From Pacificimonas sp036351775 (GTDB lineage: Bacteria; Pseudomonadota; Alphaproteobacteria; Sphingomonadales; Sphingomonadaceae), in NCBI GenBank assembly GCA_036351775.1, contig JAZBPX010000043.1:1-64000 (forward strand): a stretch of DNA of 64,000 bases, read 5' to 3'. A program made the position numbers and the translations under genes. The notes beneath the pieces are model-generated. The model was not told the origin of the DNA, searched no databases, and saw only the letters and a list, made by a program, of their open reading frames with translations. Positions 16,172 to 24,233 of the stretch are shown in pieces. Within the stretch, counting starts at the first letter, position 1. The number at the start of each line of letters is the position of its first letter.

Positions 16172-16477
16172 ATGGATTGGGGCTCACCGCTCAGCATCGT
16201 TCTCATCATCGCCGTATGCGGCGTCATCGGCTTCCTGAACAACTGGGTCCGGGCCAAGCATGGCTATGAGCTAGAGGACGACTGGGGCGGAACCAGCAAG
16301 GCGCAGAAGCTGCAGCCGGACCGCAAGGTCGAACTGCTGACCAGCGAGAACGAGGCCCTGAAGGGCCAGGTGTCCCGCCTGGAAGAGCGGCTGAGCGTCC
16401 TGGAACGGATTGCCACCGATCCCTCCGATCGCCTGTCGAAGGAAATCGAGAGTCTGCGGAAAGAGGAGCGCGCGTGA
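16172..16477 (+). CDS. PspB/C-tail-like membrane protein 1 of psp operon
   Basis: 101 residues: one transmembrane segment (about 7-26), a linker with KHGYELEDDWG, then a coiled coil ending in RLSVLERIATDPSDRLSKEI. The linker motif K-x-GY-x-L-x3-WG is shared with protein 3 at 16785, showing the two are paralogues. The C-terminal module is that of PspB and PspC. Located 54 bp after pspC, preceded by GGGATAGGA. Probably an accessory Psp component; no direct evidence. Confidence 0.85.
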   Translation: MDWGSPLSIVLIIAVCGVIGFLNNWVRAKHGYELEDDWGGTSKAQKLQPDRKVELLTSENEALKGQVSRLEERLSVLERIATDPSDRLSKEIESLRKEERA

Positions 16478-16773
16478 TGTCTGGCGGAATGTGGTTCGTC
16501 CTCGGCTTCTTCTTCATCGTCGTCGGTGTTCCGGTGATCGCCAGTTACATTGGAGACTATCTGAAGCAGCGAATGGCCCTTCAGGAGAAGCAGCTCGAAC
16601 TCGCGGCCTCCCAGGCTGCGGACAAAGCGGCTTCCCAGGCCGCGCAGGTCGAGCGCCTGGAACAGCGGATGCGGGTGCTGGAGCGGATCGCGACAGACAG
16701 AGGCAGTGACCTTGCGGCGCAGATCGAGGACCTTCGCGACGAACCGCAGGCCCTGCCCGCCCGGAAGAATTAA
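16477..16773 (+). CDS. PspB/C-tail-like membrane protein 2 of psp operon
   Basis: 98 residues. A transmembrane segment occupies about residues 5-25, then an Ala/Gln-rich helix (LELAASQAADKAASQAAQ) with an internal near-repeat, then RMRVLERIATDRGSDLAAQI. The ATG at 16477 has AGAGGAG 6 bp upstream and shares one base with the previous stop (TGATG), so translation is coupled. GTG 16474 is an alternative. Same shared tail module as its neighbours. Confidence 0.85.
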   Translation: MSGGMWFVLGFFFIVVGVPVIASYIGDYLKQRMALQEKQLELAASQAADKAASQAAQVERLEQRMRVLERIATDRGSDLAAQIEDLRDEPQALPARKN

Positions 16774-16784
16774 GGAGAATTGGC

Positions 16785-17120
16785 ATGGATGCAGCAACCG
16801 TCATCATCCCCAACCTGCCCTGGATAATTGCCGGTGCCATGGCGCTGGGCGGGGCCGCGATTGGCGGCTGGGTCGTGACGACCTGGATGCGGGTCAAGAA
16901 CGGCTATCCGCTGGACGGGGCCTGGGGTCAGGCCGTCTATCCCAAGACGAACAGCGAGGACCAGGAGCGAATCAAGCTGCTGACACAGGAAAACGGACAG
17001 CTGCGCGCCGAGATTGGCAGCGTGAAAGACAGGCTGGCCGCCGTAGAGACCATCGTCACGGACGGTGCCCATCGCCTGACTGCCGACATAGAACGGCTGC
17101 GCGACGACCAGGTCAACTAA
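16785..17120 (+). CDS. PspB/C-tail-like membrane protein 3 of psp operon
   Basis: 111 residues: transmembrane segment at about 10-32, linker KNGYPLDGAWG, then ERIKLLTQENGQLRAEI and the tail RLAAVETIVTDGAHRLTADI. It aligns along its length with protein 1 (KHGYELEDDWG, VELLTSENEALKGQV), so one arose by duplication of the other. AAGGAG precedes the start, 12 bp after the previous stop. Confidence 0.85.
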   Translation: MDAATVIIPNLPWIIAGAMALGGAAIGGWVVTTWMRVKNGYPLDGAWGQAVYPKTNSEDQERIKLLTQENGQLRAEIGSVKDRLAAVETIVTDGAHRLTADIERLRDDQVN

Positions 17121-17148
17121 ACCAAAGTAACGAAGGAATTTTCTGCCC

Positions 17149-17391
17149 ATGTATTCAGTCCTGCTCATCGTCGCGATTATCCTGATCGGAGTCGTGATCA
17201 GCACGATGATGCAGAAACAGAACAAGGCCGAAACACAGAAGAGCAACAGTGAAAAGGACGCGCTGCGGCGCGAAATCGGCGAGCTGAAACAGCGCATCCA
17301 GACGCTGGAACGCATCGCCACTGACAAGTCCCGCCGGCTCGCCGACAAGATCGACGCGCTGGATGAAAAGACAGACGACAAAAGGGAATAG
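17149..17391 (+). CDS. PspB/C-tail-like membrane protein 4 of psp operon
   Basis: 80 residues, the shortest of the set: transmembrane segment at about 3-20, then a charged coiled coil running to the C-terminus with RIQTLERIATDKSRRLADKI. It has the PspB layout of N-terminal membrane span plus cytoplasmic coil. AAGGAA lies upstream of the ATG. Confidence 0.85.
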   Translation: MYSVLLIVAIILIGVVISTMMQKQNKAETQKSNSEKDALRREIGELKQRIQTLERIATDKSRRLADKIDALDEKTDDKRE

Positions 17392-17396
17392 GACCG

Positions 17397-17645
17397 ATGT
17401 TCGAAACTGGACCCGCCATTATCTTCGCCGCGAGCGCCCTTGCCGGCATCGTCGCGGTGGGTGTCATCGCCGCCTGGTGTTTCCGCGGCTGGCTGGACCT
17501 GAAGCGCACCGAACTGACCGGGAGGGGCAGCCTGGATGGCGGCGCGCCAAGAACGCCCCCAACCGCGATGAACCGGATCGAGGTTGCTGACCTGAAAGAG
17601 CGGGTGCGGCGGCTGGAAGCGATTGCGTCTGGGGTGGAGCTTTAG
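17397..17645 (+). CDS. PspB/C-tail-like membrane protein 5, last psp operon gene
   Basis: 82 residues: a transmembrane segment at about 7-27, a Gly/Pro-rich linker, and a shortened tail, LKERVRRLEAIASGVEL, that keeps the start of the shared module but stops before its second half. It begins 5 bp after the previous gene. A REP pair follows, and no further gene on this strand shares the module. Confidence 0.82.
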   Translation: MFETGPAIIFAASALAGIVAVGVIAAWCFRGWLDLKRTELTGRGSLDGGAPRTPPTAMNRIEVADLKERVRRLEAIASGVEL

Positions 17646-17675
17646 GGAGACCGCAAGCTCGCACCCTCAACCGCT

Positions 17676-17756
17676 CACCCTGAGCCTGTCGAAGGGTCCC
17701 CCACCGACGGTGAGCCGCACTGCCCCGCACGCTCGCCCTTCGACAGGCTCAGGGTG
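17676..17756. repeat. REP-type inverted repeat after the psp operon
   Basis: CACCCTGAGCCTGTCGAAGGG (21-bp arm, 17676-17696) faces its exact complement at 17736-17756. It could also serve as a transcription-end or mRNA-protecting structure for the psp operon. Confidence 0.88.
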
Positions 17757-17859
17757 GGCGGTCCGTCCTGTACTGGCAGCACTACAAGCCGCTCTTGGTG
17801 AAGACGCTGCAAACCCTGTACTTGACGCCGCCGCCTACCCTTCGCACTAGCTTGCTGGG

Positions 17860-18288
17860 ATGACACGCTTTGAGACCCTTGCCGAGGATTGGGAAATCCT
17901 TGAACCCGACGACCGTTACCGCCTGCTGATCGACCTCGGCCGCGACCTGGAAACCATGCCGGGTGCGCTGAAAACCGACGCGACGCGGGTACGGGGATGC
18001 AGCGCGAGCGTGTGGGTCTATCCCGAAAATGCCAGGGCCGAACGGCTGCACTTCCTGGCCGACAGCGACGCGGCGATTACCAAGGGGATCGTGGCGCTGA
18101 TCCTGACGCTGGTGCAGGACCGCGCGGCGGACGAGGTGGTCGACATGGACATCGCCGAGCAGCTGGCGCCGTTTGAGCTGTCGAAGCACCTGTCGTCGAA
18201 CCGCACGCAGGGCATTCCGAACATGATCGCCCTGATCCGCGAAACCGCGGCGCGGCTTGCCAGCGGTGCACGCGGAGCGGCGGCATGA
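17860..18288 (+). CDS. sufE: SufE family sulfur-acceptor protein
   Basis: Cysteine-desulfurase partner for Fe-S cluster assembly, 142 residues. The sulfur-accepting Cys is in VRGCSASVWV, and the family phrase DRYRLLIDLGRDLE lies near the N-terminus. No suf genes are adjacent. It overlaps the following thioesterase gene by 4 bp (ATGA) and forms an operon with two hotdog proteins. Confidence 0.92.
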   Translation: MTRFETLAEDWEILEPDDRYRLLIDLGRDLETMPGALKTDATRVRGCSASVWVYPENARAERLHFLADSDAAITKGIVALILTLVQDRAADEVVDMDIAEQLAPFELSKHLSSNRTQGIPNMIALIRETAARLASGARGAAA

Positions 18289-18731
18289 TCAAGGCGGCGA
18301 TGAAGCCGGTCATCAACCACTTCATGAAAAACGTGCCGCATGTGCGCGCGCTGGGCATGGAATATTCCAACATGGGCCGCGACTGGGCCGAGATGAAGCT
18401 GCCTTGGTCCGAGGATCTTGTCGGCTATCCGGGCGCGGACGGCGAACGGGGCGTCATCGCGTCAGGCGCGATTTTTGCGCTGATGGACACGGTCGGCGGC
18501 TTCTCCGTCCACGCCGCGCGCCGGTCGGCGGGCAATCACGCGACTCTGGACCTGCGGCTGGATTACCTGCGTCCGGCGCGGCCCGGACAGACGGTGGTCG
18601 GCTATTCAAAGGTCAAGAAGCTGACGCGGTCCGTCGCGTTCGTCGGCGGCTATGCCCATGACGGCGACCGCGACGATCCGCTGGCGCTGATGAACGGGGC
18701 CTTCATGTTCACCAAGGGCGCGAAGGCATGA
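18285..18731 (+). CDS. PaaI-type hotdog thioesterase 1
   Basis: 148 residues with the PaaI/4HBT layout: GVIASGAIFALMDTVGGFSV (the long central helix) and ATLDLRLDYLRPA. Hydrolyses an acyl-CoA in known relatives; the substrate here is not evident. It overlaps both neighbours by 4 bp, and the next gene is a distant paralogue, so the two may act as a pair. Confidence 0.88.
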   Translation: MIKAAMKPVINHFMKNVPHVRALGMEYSNMGRDWAEMKLPWSEDLVGYPGADGERGVIASGAIFALMDTVGGFSVHAARRSAGNHATLDLRLDYLRPARPGQTVVGYSKVKKLTRSVAFVGGYAHDGDRDDPLALMNGAFMFTKGAKA

Positions 18732-19165
18732 GCTTCGATGCGCTGGCGGCGGCGATGGCTGATGAGCCGGAGGGCGCGGTCGAAAGCATTCCCTATGCGC
18801 GCCTTCTCGGGGCGCGCTACCGGATACAGGGCGACGCGGTAGAGCTGGTCGCGCCGTTCAAGAGCGCGCTGATCGGGTCGCCCGTGCCGCCGCGCCTGCA
18901 TGGCGGGGCCGTCGCGGGCCTGATGGAGCTAGGCGCGGTGGCGCAGCTGATCCATACCCTTCGCGAGGAAGAGAGGCTGCCAACGATCAAGCCGGTGAAC
19001 GTGACCGTGGATTACCTGCGCGGCGGACAGCCGGAGGATACAGTCATCGGCGCGCGCATCGTGCGTCTGGGCCGCCGTATCGCGAACATGAACGTGGAGG
19101 CCTGGCAGGGCGATCCCGACAAGCCCATCGCGGCGGCGCACATGAACATCATGCTGGGCCGGTGA
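18728..19165 (+). CDS. PaaI-type hotdog thioesterase 2
   Basis: 145 residues with HGGAVAGLMELGAVAQLI in place of the central hotdog helix, and VNVTVDYLRGG. The His-Gly-Gly at the helix start is the usual PaaI catalytic-site form and is not conserved in the preceding gene (SGAIFALMDT). A division of labour or heteromer is possible but inferred. Its end lies 18 bp from the convergent thiL stop. Confidence 0.88.
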   Translation: MSFDALAAAMADEPEGAVESIPYARLLGARYRIQGDAVELVAPFKSALIGSPVPPRLHGGAVAGLMELGAVAQLIHTLREEERLPTIKPVNVTVDYLRGGQPEDTVIGARIVRLGRRIANMNVEAWQGDPDKPIAAAHMNIMLGR

Positions 19166-19183
19166 AGCGGGACTTGCGAGCGG

Positions 19184-20128
19184 CTAGTGCTCGTAGCCAA
19201 GGCGGTCGGGGGTGAGGATCTGGCCGCCCGTTCCGATAACCGTCAGCCCCGAGCCTGCCGCAACGCTGCCGATGCATGTGATCGGCGTGCGGGCGCGCTG
19301 GGCCAATGCCTCCAGATCGGGGCGGGCGCATTCTGGTGCGGTGAAGAGCAGTTCATAGTCGTCACCAGCCGTGGCCGCCGCCAGAGCGCCTTCATCGCCG
19401 CCGGGCAGGCGGCCTCGAGCCTCTGGGGACAGGGGAATGGCGGCGAGGTCCAGGCGGACCTGCACTGCGCTCGCATCCGCGAGACGGCTGGCGTCGATCA
19501 GCAGGCCGTCGCTGACATCCATCGCTGCTGCCGCGCCCGCGCCGAACAGGCCCTGCCCCAGCTGAAGGCGCGCAAAGGGCAGGCGGTAGCGGCGCTGGAG
19601 GTATTTATCAGCGGGCACCGCCCCGCGCTGGGCGGCGAGGCCGAGCGCTGCGTCGCCGATGGTACCGCTGACAAACAGGAGATCGCCGGGCTGCCCGCCT
19701 GAACGGGAAAGCGCCTGTCCGGGCTGTACATCGCCGATGGCGGTACAGCCAAGAACGGTCGCGGATGCGCGGACGGTATCGCCGCCCCAGAGGTCGACCT
19801 GATGGTCGCCGAGCACGCGCCGAAGACCGGATACGAAACGCTCGCACCAGGCTGCATCCTCATCGGAGAGCGTAAGGCCGAGAAGGACACCGCGCGGGCT
19901 GGCACCCTTGGCCGCGAGGTCGGAAAGGTTCACGGCAACGAGTTTCCACGCGATGTCGCTGGGGTCATCGTCCGGAAGGTAATGAACGCCCGCAGCGATC
20001 GTATCGTGCGTCAGGACGAGATCGCGTCCGATCGGCGGGCTCCAGACAGCGGCGTCGTCGGCAAGGCCGCGCGCGGCGCGGTTGCCCGCAGCGCTGCGGA
20101 GAAGGTCGATGATGGCGGCTTCGCGCAT
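19184..20128 (-). CDS. thiL: Thiamine-monophosphate kinase
   Basis: Phosphorylates thiamine monophosphate to the diphosphate, cytoplasmic. 314 residues. Typical motifs: GLADDAAVW near the N-terminus, VNLSDLAAKGA, WGGDT, and MDVSDGLLIDASRLA. I start it at ATG 20128 (MREAAIIDLLR), which fits relatives better than the in-frame ATG at 20176 inside nusB. Last gene of the rib-nusB-thiL cluster. Confidence 0.94.
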   Translation of the reverse strand: MREAAIIDLLRSAAGNRAARGLADDAAVWSPPIGRDLVLTHDTIAAGVHYLPDDDPSDIAWKLVAVNLSDLAAKGASPRGVLLGLTLSDEDAAWCERFVSGLRRVLGDHQVDLWGGDTVRASATVLGCTAIGDVQPGQALSRSGGQPGDLLFVSGTIGDAALGLAAQRGAVPADKYLQRRYRLPFARLQLGQGLFGAGAAAAMDVSDGLLIDASRLADASAVQVRLDLAAIPLSPEARGRLPGGDEGALAAATAGDDYELLFTAPECARPDLEALAQRARTPITCIGSVAAGSGLTVIGTGGQILTPDRLGYEH

Positions 20129-20147
20129 GAGCCGAGTCCGTAGCGCG

Positions 20148-20618
20148 CTATTTCCCGCCGCGCACGGCCTTTGCAACGGTGTCGAGAAGGCCGTTCACGA
20201 AGGCAGGTTCGGGCGCTTCGTAGAACGCCTTGGCCACATCGACATACTCGCTGATGACCGCGCCTGTGGGCACGTCAATGCGGGCGGTGAGTTCGTAGAC
20301 GCCGCAGCGCAGGATCTGGCGCAAGGGGCGGTCGAGGCGGTCGAGCGTCCAGCCCTTCGCCAGCGCGTCGGCGATCATGGCGTCGAACTCGTCTTCCCGA
20401 AGCGCGACGCCGGAAACGATGTCATCGAAGAAATCGGCGTCGGCATCGGCGAACTCGTCACCCTCGATTTCGCGGCCGAGGCGATGTTCGTGAAATTCGC
20501 GCAGCAGCGTGGGGATCGGCACATCGCTCATCGCTCGCTGGTAAAGCGCCTGTACCGCCGCGAGACGGGCGGCGGGACGAGAGGGGCGCGCGGGTTTGGG
20601 GAGCGTGTCGGCGGTCAT
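20148..20618 (-). CDS. nusB: Transcription antitermination factor NusB
   Basis: RNA-binding helical protein of the rRNA antitermination complex, 156 residues. Visible features: ARLAAVQALYQRAMSD at the start, RQILRCGVYELTARIDVPTGAVISEYVDVAKAF in two conserved helices, and FVNGLLDTVAK near the end. Positioned after ribH as in most alphaproteobacteria, but 160 bp separate the two genes here, which is long for this cluster. Confidence 0.96.
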   Translation of the reverse strand: MTADTLPKPARPSRPAARLAAVQALYQRAMSDVPIPTLLREFHEHRLGREIEGDEFADADADFFDDIVSGVALREDEFDAMIADALAKGWTLDRLDRPLRQILRCGVYELTARIDVPTGAVISEYVDVAKAFYEAPEPAFVNGLLDTVAKAVRGGK

Positions 20619-20778
20619 CGACAGCGCATGTAGGGCGGCGGCGGGACGATGGCCATAGGATCGCCGTACACTGCGGCGCTTGGGGAGCTCTGTGCTGAGC
20701 GCATGGCCCTACAGGTCTACCTGCGTCGAGTGGAGGTTGTCGGGTGTCGCGGTGTATGCGCGAGACGCCGCACCAGCG

Positions 20779-21198
20779 TCAGCCGAAGCGATCGCGAAGG
20801 GCCATGAGAGCGAGGGCTGCCTTTGCCGCCTCTCCGCCCTTGTCCTTGTCGCCCGGATCGGCGCGGACGCGGGCCTGTTCGCCGTTTTCCGTGGTGATGA
20901 TGCCGTTCCCGACAGCGAGGCCGTCGAGGGTCAGCGCCATGATGGCGCGAGCGCTTTCGCCGGCAACGATCTCGAAATGGTAGGTCTCGCCGCGGATGAC
21001 GGTGCCGAGCGCGACATAGCCCGCATAATCGCCGGATTGATCGGCCATGGCGATCGCGGCGGGGATTTCTAGCGCGCCGGGGACCGTGATGGTTTCATGC
21101 TCGTGCCCTGCCGCCTCCAGCGCGGCGCGGGCTCCCGCGAGGAGCATGTCGGCATAATCCTCGTAGAAACGCGCCTCGACCAGCAGGAGTTTGGCCAT
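20779..21198 (-). CDS. ribH: 6,7-dimethyl-8-ribityllumazine synthase
   Basis: Penultimate step of riboflavin synthesis. 139 residues. Motifs: VPGALEIPAAI, ALGTVIRGETYHFEIVAGESARAI (active-site His inside), and GIITTENGEQARVRAD. ATG 21198 shares one base with the ribC stop (TGATG), so translation is coupled. The ribBA gene often found between ribC and ribH is absent. Confidence 0.96.
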   Translation of the reverse strand: MAKLLLVEARFYEDYADMLLAGARAALEAAGHEHETITVPGALEIPAAIAMADQSGDYAGYVALGTVIRGETYHFEIVAGESARAIMALTLDGLAVGNGIITTENGEQARVRADPGDKDKGGEAAKAALALMALRDRFG

Positions 21199-21806
21199 CA
21201 GTTCGTCCCCTGAAGCTGCGTCAGCCGCTGGAGGTAGCGGGCGAGCGTGTCGATCTCGATATTCACCTCTTCGCCGACGCCCTTGGCCCCGTGCGTCGTC
21301 ATTTCGCCGGTGTGCGGAATGAGGTTGTAGCTGAAGCGGACGGCGTTTTCGGTATCGTTGACTTCGTTGACGGTCAGCGAGGTGCCGTCGAGCGTGACGG
21401 AGCCCTTCGGCGCGAAAAAGGGCGCGAGCGCGGCCGGGGCCTCGATCCAGACCTCGAAACTGTCGCCAACCTGGTTCTTCGCGTGGATGCGGCCGACGCC
21501 GTCGACATGGCCGGAGACGATGTGGCCGCCCAGCTCCTCGCCGACTTTCAGCGCGCGTTCGAGGTTGAGGCGCGCGCCCTGTTCCCAGTGCGCGGCGACC
21601 GTTTTGTCGATGGTTTCGGCGGAAACGTCGACGGCGAACACGCCCGCCTCCTTCGCGACGACCGTCAGGCAGGCGCCGCTGCACGCGATGGACGCGCCAA
21701 GGTCAACGGTGTCGAGATCATAGGCGGTGTCGATCCAGAGGCGGCGGTCGCCGCGCTGCTCGAACCGCGAGACGGTGCCGATGTCGGTGATGATTCCGGT
21801 GAACAT
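21198..21806 (-). CDS. ribC: Riboflavin synthase, alpha subunit
   Basis: Dismutates two lumazine molecules to riboflavin. 202 residues with the two-fold internal repeat of lumazine-binding domains: MFTGIITDIGTV at the start, then GGHIVSGHVDGVG opening the second half, and GTSLTVNEV. True start is ATG 21806 (MFTGII); the frame runs further upstream only in the shadow of ribD. Also called ribE in some schemes. Confidence 0.96.
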   Translation of the reverse strand: MFTGIITDIGTVSRFEQRGDRRLWIDTAYDLDTVDLGASIACSGACLTVVAKEAGVFAVDVSAETIDKTVAAHWEQGARLNLERALKVGEELGGHIVSGHVDGVGRIHAKNQVGDSFEVWIEAPAALAPFFAPKGSVTLDGTSLTVNEVNDTENAVRFSYNLIPHTGEMTTHGAKGVGEEVNIEIDTLARYLQRLTQLQGTN

Positions 21807-21816
21807 GGGGGCGCGC

Positions 21817-22818
21817 CTAGCGGGTTCGCTCGTAGATTTCGAGATAGTCTTCGCCGAGCGCGCGCGTCTGTGTGCGCCGCCAGCGGCCATGGGCGGCCGC
21901 CAGGTTCGGCAGGTCGATGCGCCCTGCGCCCGGGGCGGTGTCGCCAATAAGGACGGGCGCGCGGTAGACAAGCAGGCGGTCGATCAGGTCGGCGTTCAGC
22001 ATGGTCCCAGCGAGGCCCGCGCCGCCCTCAACGAGGATGTCGTTCACGGCGAGATCGGCAAGTTGGTCGGTGTGGTGCAGCAGGCGGCCGCCGCGGCTGA
22101 TGAGCGGCGCGGGCAATTCGGTGAGGGTCGCGGAGAGAAGCAGCGGAACGGGGCTGCGGTCTTCGAGGCCTTGGAGGCGGCAGGTGAGCGATGGACTGTC
22201 GGCCTCCCACGTGCCGCGGCCGGTCAGGATGCCGTCCGACTGGGCGCGGATGAGGTGGCCATGGGCACGGGCCGCTTCGCCGGTGATCCACTGGCTTTCG
22301 CCCGAAGCAAGCGCGACGCGGCCGTCGATGCTGGTGGCGAGCTTCAGGGTGAGACGGGGGCGGCCGAGCGCGATGCGGGTGCGGAAGCCCGCCTGTTGCG
22401 CGCGGGCCTCGGCTTCGCAGGTGCCAACGGTGACGTCGATGCCCGCAGCGCGGAGGCGCTTTGCGCCCTGCCCCGCCGTTCGCGGGTCAGGATCGAGCGC
22501 GGCGACGACGATGCGGGCGGGCTTTGCGGTGAGCAGGATGTCGGTACAGGCCGGACCGCGCTGACTGTTGTGCGCGCAGGGTTCAAGCGTGACGTAAATC
22601 GTGGCGGCGGTGAGGTCTTCGTCGAGGCTGCCGAGGGCGTCGGCCTCGGCATGGGGGCGGCCCGTTTCGCGGGTGCGGCCGCGGGCAAGCACACGGCCTT
22701 CGCGCTCGACAACACAGCCGACAAAGGGGTTGGTGCCGACGAGGCCGCGGCTATGTTCGGCAAAGGCCAGCGCCGCGCCCATCCAGCGGCGGTCGGCGCG
22801 GGCCTGCGCCTGGCTCAC
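21817..22818 (-). CDS. ribD: Bifunctional riboflavin deaminase/reductase RibD
   Basis: 333 residues: an N-terminal deaminase domain with zinc ligands in HAEADAL and PCAHNSQRGPACTD, then a reductase domain from about residue 145 (LTLKLATSIDGRVA, SDGILTGRGTWEADSP, NDILVEGGAGLAG). Catalyses the second and third steps of riboflavin synthesis. It overlaps the upstream small membrane protein gene by 4 bp and leads into ribC with a 10-bp gap. Confidence 0.95.
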   Translation of the reverse strand: MSQAQARADRRWMGAALAFAEHSRGLVGTNPFVGCVVEREGRVLARGRTRETGRPHAEADALGSLDEDLTAATIYVTLEPCAHNSQRGPACTDILLTAKPARIVVAALDPDPRTAGQGAKRLRAAGIDVTVGTCEAEARAQQAGFRTRIALGRPRLTLKLATSIDGRVALASGESQWITGEAARAHGHLIRAQSDGILTGRGTWEADSPSLTCRLQGLEDRSPVPLLLSATLTELPAPLISRGGRLLHHTDQLADLAVNDILVEGGAGLAGTMLNADLIDRLLVYRAPVLIGDTAPGAGRIDLPNLAAAHGRWRRTQTRALGEDYLEIYERTR

Positions 22819-23162
22819 TCGGCAGAGGGCTCAGGCGTGGGAGACGGCGCGGGCGCAGGCGGCTCAACGGGTTCAAAGCCAGCCAGCGCCTCGGCGGCGA
22901 GCTGATTGGCGATGGCGTCGGCCTGCTCGCTGAGACGTCGCTCTTCTTCCTGCACGGCCAGCGCATCCTCATAGGTGCGGTCGTCCGGCCAGCTTTCGAA
23001 GTAATAGAGTTCCGGTTCCGGCTTCCAGTAGCCGTAGACCCACTCGGCGAAGAACAAGGACGCGATGATCCCGACAGCGCTGAGCGATATGAGGGCGCCG
23101 ATCCACTGAGCGGGCTGAATGGCGGCAATGCGGTTGCGGAGGGACGCGGGTTCGTCGGACAT
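22815..23162 (-). CDS. Small membrane protein of unknown function upstream of ribD
   Basis: 115 residues: a soluble N-terminus, one transmembrane helix (about 20-40, WIGALISLSAVGIIASLFFAEWV), a charged helical stretch, and a Pro/Ala/Glu-rich tail. I do not recognise a family. It overlaps ribD by 4 bp, so it is the first gene of the riboflavin cluster; a role in flavin metabolism is only implied by position. Confidence 0.7.
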   Translation of the reverse strand: MSDEPASLRNRIAAIQPAQWIGALISLSAVGIIASLFFAEWVYGYWKPEPELYYFESWPDDRTYEDALAVQEEERRLSEQADAIANQLAAEALAGFEPVEPPAPAPSPTPEPSAE

Positions 23163-23213
23163 GGCGGCAAAGGTAGGCTCTGCCCCCTGCCCCCGCTAGG
23201 GCCTTTTACAGGT

Positions 23214-23924
23214 TCAGTCGGCGTCCAGCGCGAACCGGACCGCAATCTCCCGCACAGACGCTGCGGGAACGCCGGTTTTCATGGCCGGGATGAAGCGCCA
23301 GACATCCCGCGCGTGGCGGCGCGCTGCGGCATCGAGACGCGGCGACCCGCTGGACCGGGCGACCGCCACGTCCGTGACGCTTCCCTCCGCGGATATGGAA
23401 AGCAGGAGCAGGACCGTGCCCTCTTCCCCAGCCTGCCGCGCTTCTTCGGGATAGGGCGGCATGAACCGGGAGAGGGCGTCCGCGGTCAGGGTTGCTGCCG
23501 TTGTACCGGATACCGGTGCGCCCGCAGCCCCGTCCGGGCCAGTCAGGAACCGGTCGCCGGAAATCATGCGATCGTCGAAACTGAAGTCGCCGAGGACGCT
23601 GTAGTCTCCGGGCAGGAAACCCTCTGCATCCGGTTCCGGCGGCGGCGCGGTATCCTCATCCGGCAGAAGTTCAATGTCTGGCGGGGCGAGGTCGGCGGCA
23701 AGCGGCTGTTCGACGAAGGTGGGCTCGGGTTGCGGCTCCGTTTCCGAAGCAGCAGAGACCGCGCTTGTCGCGATGCCGAGGCTGACCTGTTGCGGGCTGG
23801 TTTCGCGCACGCTGAGCCACGATAGGACGAGGAGGGCAGCCACGAGGTGCAGCAGAGCGGTCATGCAGAACGCCGTGAAACGGGAGGCGGCGAGCGTTGG
23901 CTGGAATGGCGACTCGGTCGTCAT
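23214..23924 (-). CDS. TonB-like energy transducer
   Basis: 236 residues. N-terminal membrane anchor at about 19-38 (FCMTALLHLVAALLVLSWL), a proline/acidic periplasmic linker (PDIELLPDEDTAPPPEPD), and a C-terminal TonB-type domain with PPYPEEARQAGEEGTVLLLLSI and SSGSPRLDAAARRHARDVWRF. Would couple the proton gradient to outer-membrane transporters, though no ExbBD or receptor is nearby. Start ATG 23924 sits just before the anchor; the longer frame reads through REPs. Confidence 0.88.
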   Translation of the reverse strand: MTTESPFQPTLAASRFTAFCMTALLHLVAALLVLSWLSVRETSPQQVSLGIATSAVSAASETEPQPEPTFVEQPLAADLAPPDIELLPDEDTAPPPEPDAEGFLPGDYSVLGDFSFDDRMISGDRFLTGPDGAAGAPVSGTTAATLTADALSRFMPPYPEEARQAGEEGTVLLLLSISAEGSVTDVAVARSSGSPRLDAAARRHARDVWRFIPAMKTGVPAASVREIAVRFALDAD

Positions 23925-23982
23925 GGTCTTGCGGGGTTCCGGATCATCTCTGTTGAATAGCGTTTGAGAGAAGGGGAAAGTG

Positions 23983-24189
23983 TCTTCGACTTCGCTCAGT
24001 ATGACGGGGGGCTGACCCCGAATCTTAGTCATCCCAGCGCAGGCTGGGATCCATGCTGGACATGTTGCGCCTGGTTTGACCTTCACAGCGTGGATTCCCG
24101 CCTTCGCGGGAATGACTATTTTTTGGTATTGCAAACGCCCGCCCAGTTTTGACGGTCGCGGCGTGGGTCCCAGCCTTCGCTGGGATGAC
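23983..24189. repeat. Cluster of three REP-type repeats
   Basis: Fills the 309-bp gap between the TonB-like gene and prfB. It contains a half element CTTCGACTTCGCTCAG-TATGACG (23985-24006), a full pair 24028-24116 (GTCATCCCAGC to GCGGGAATGAC, with unlike halves), and a half element 24151-24189 ending in GCTGGGATGAC. No gene is seen in the gap. Confidence 0.85.
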
Positions 24190-24233
24190 AAATTCGGAGC
24201 GCTGCGTTGTAGGCGCGGAGCAAAGCCCCGCCG

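Noticed and set aside
20619..20778. FMN riboswitch between ribH and nusB
   Set aside because: The gap is downstream of ribH, and the conserved RFN-element blocks are not seen.
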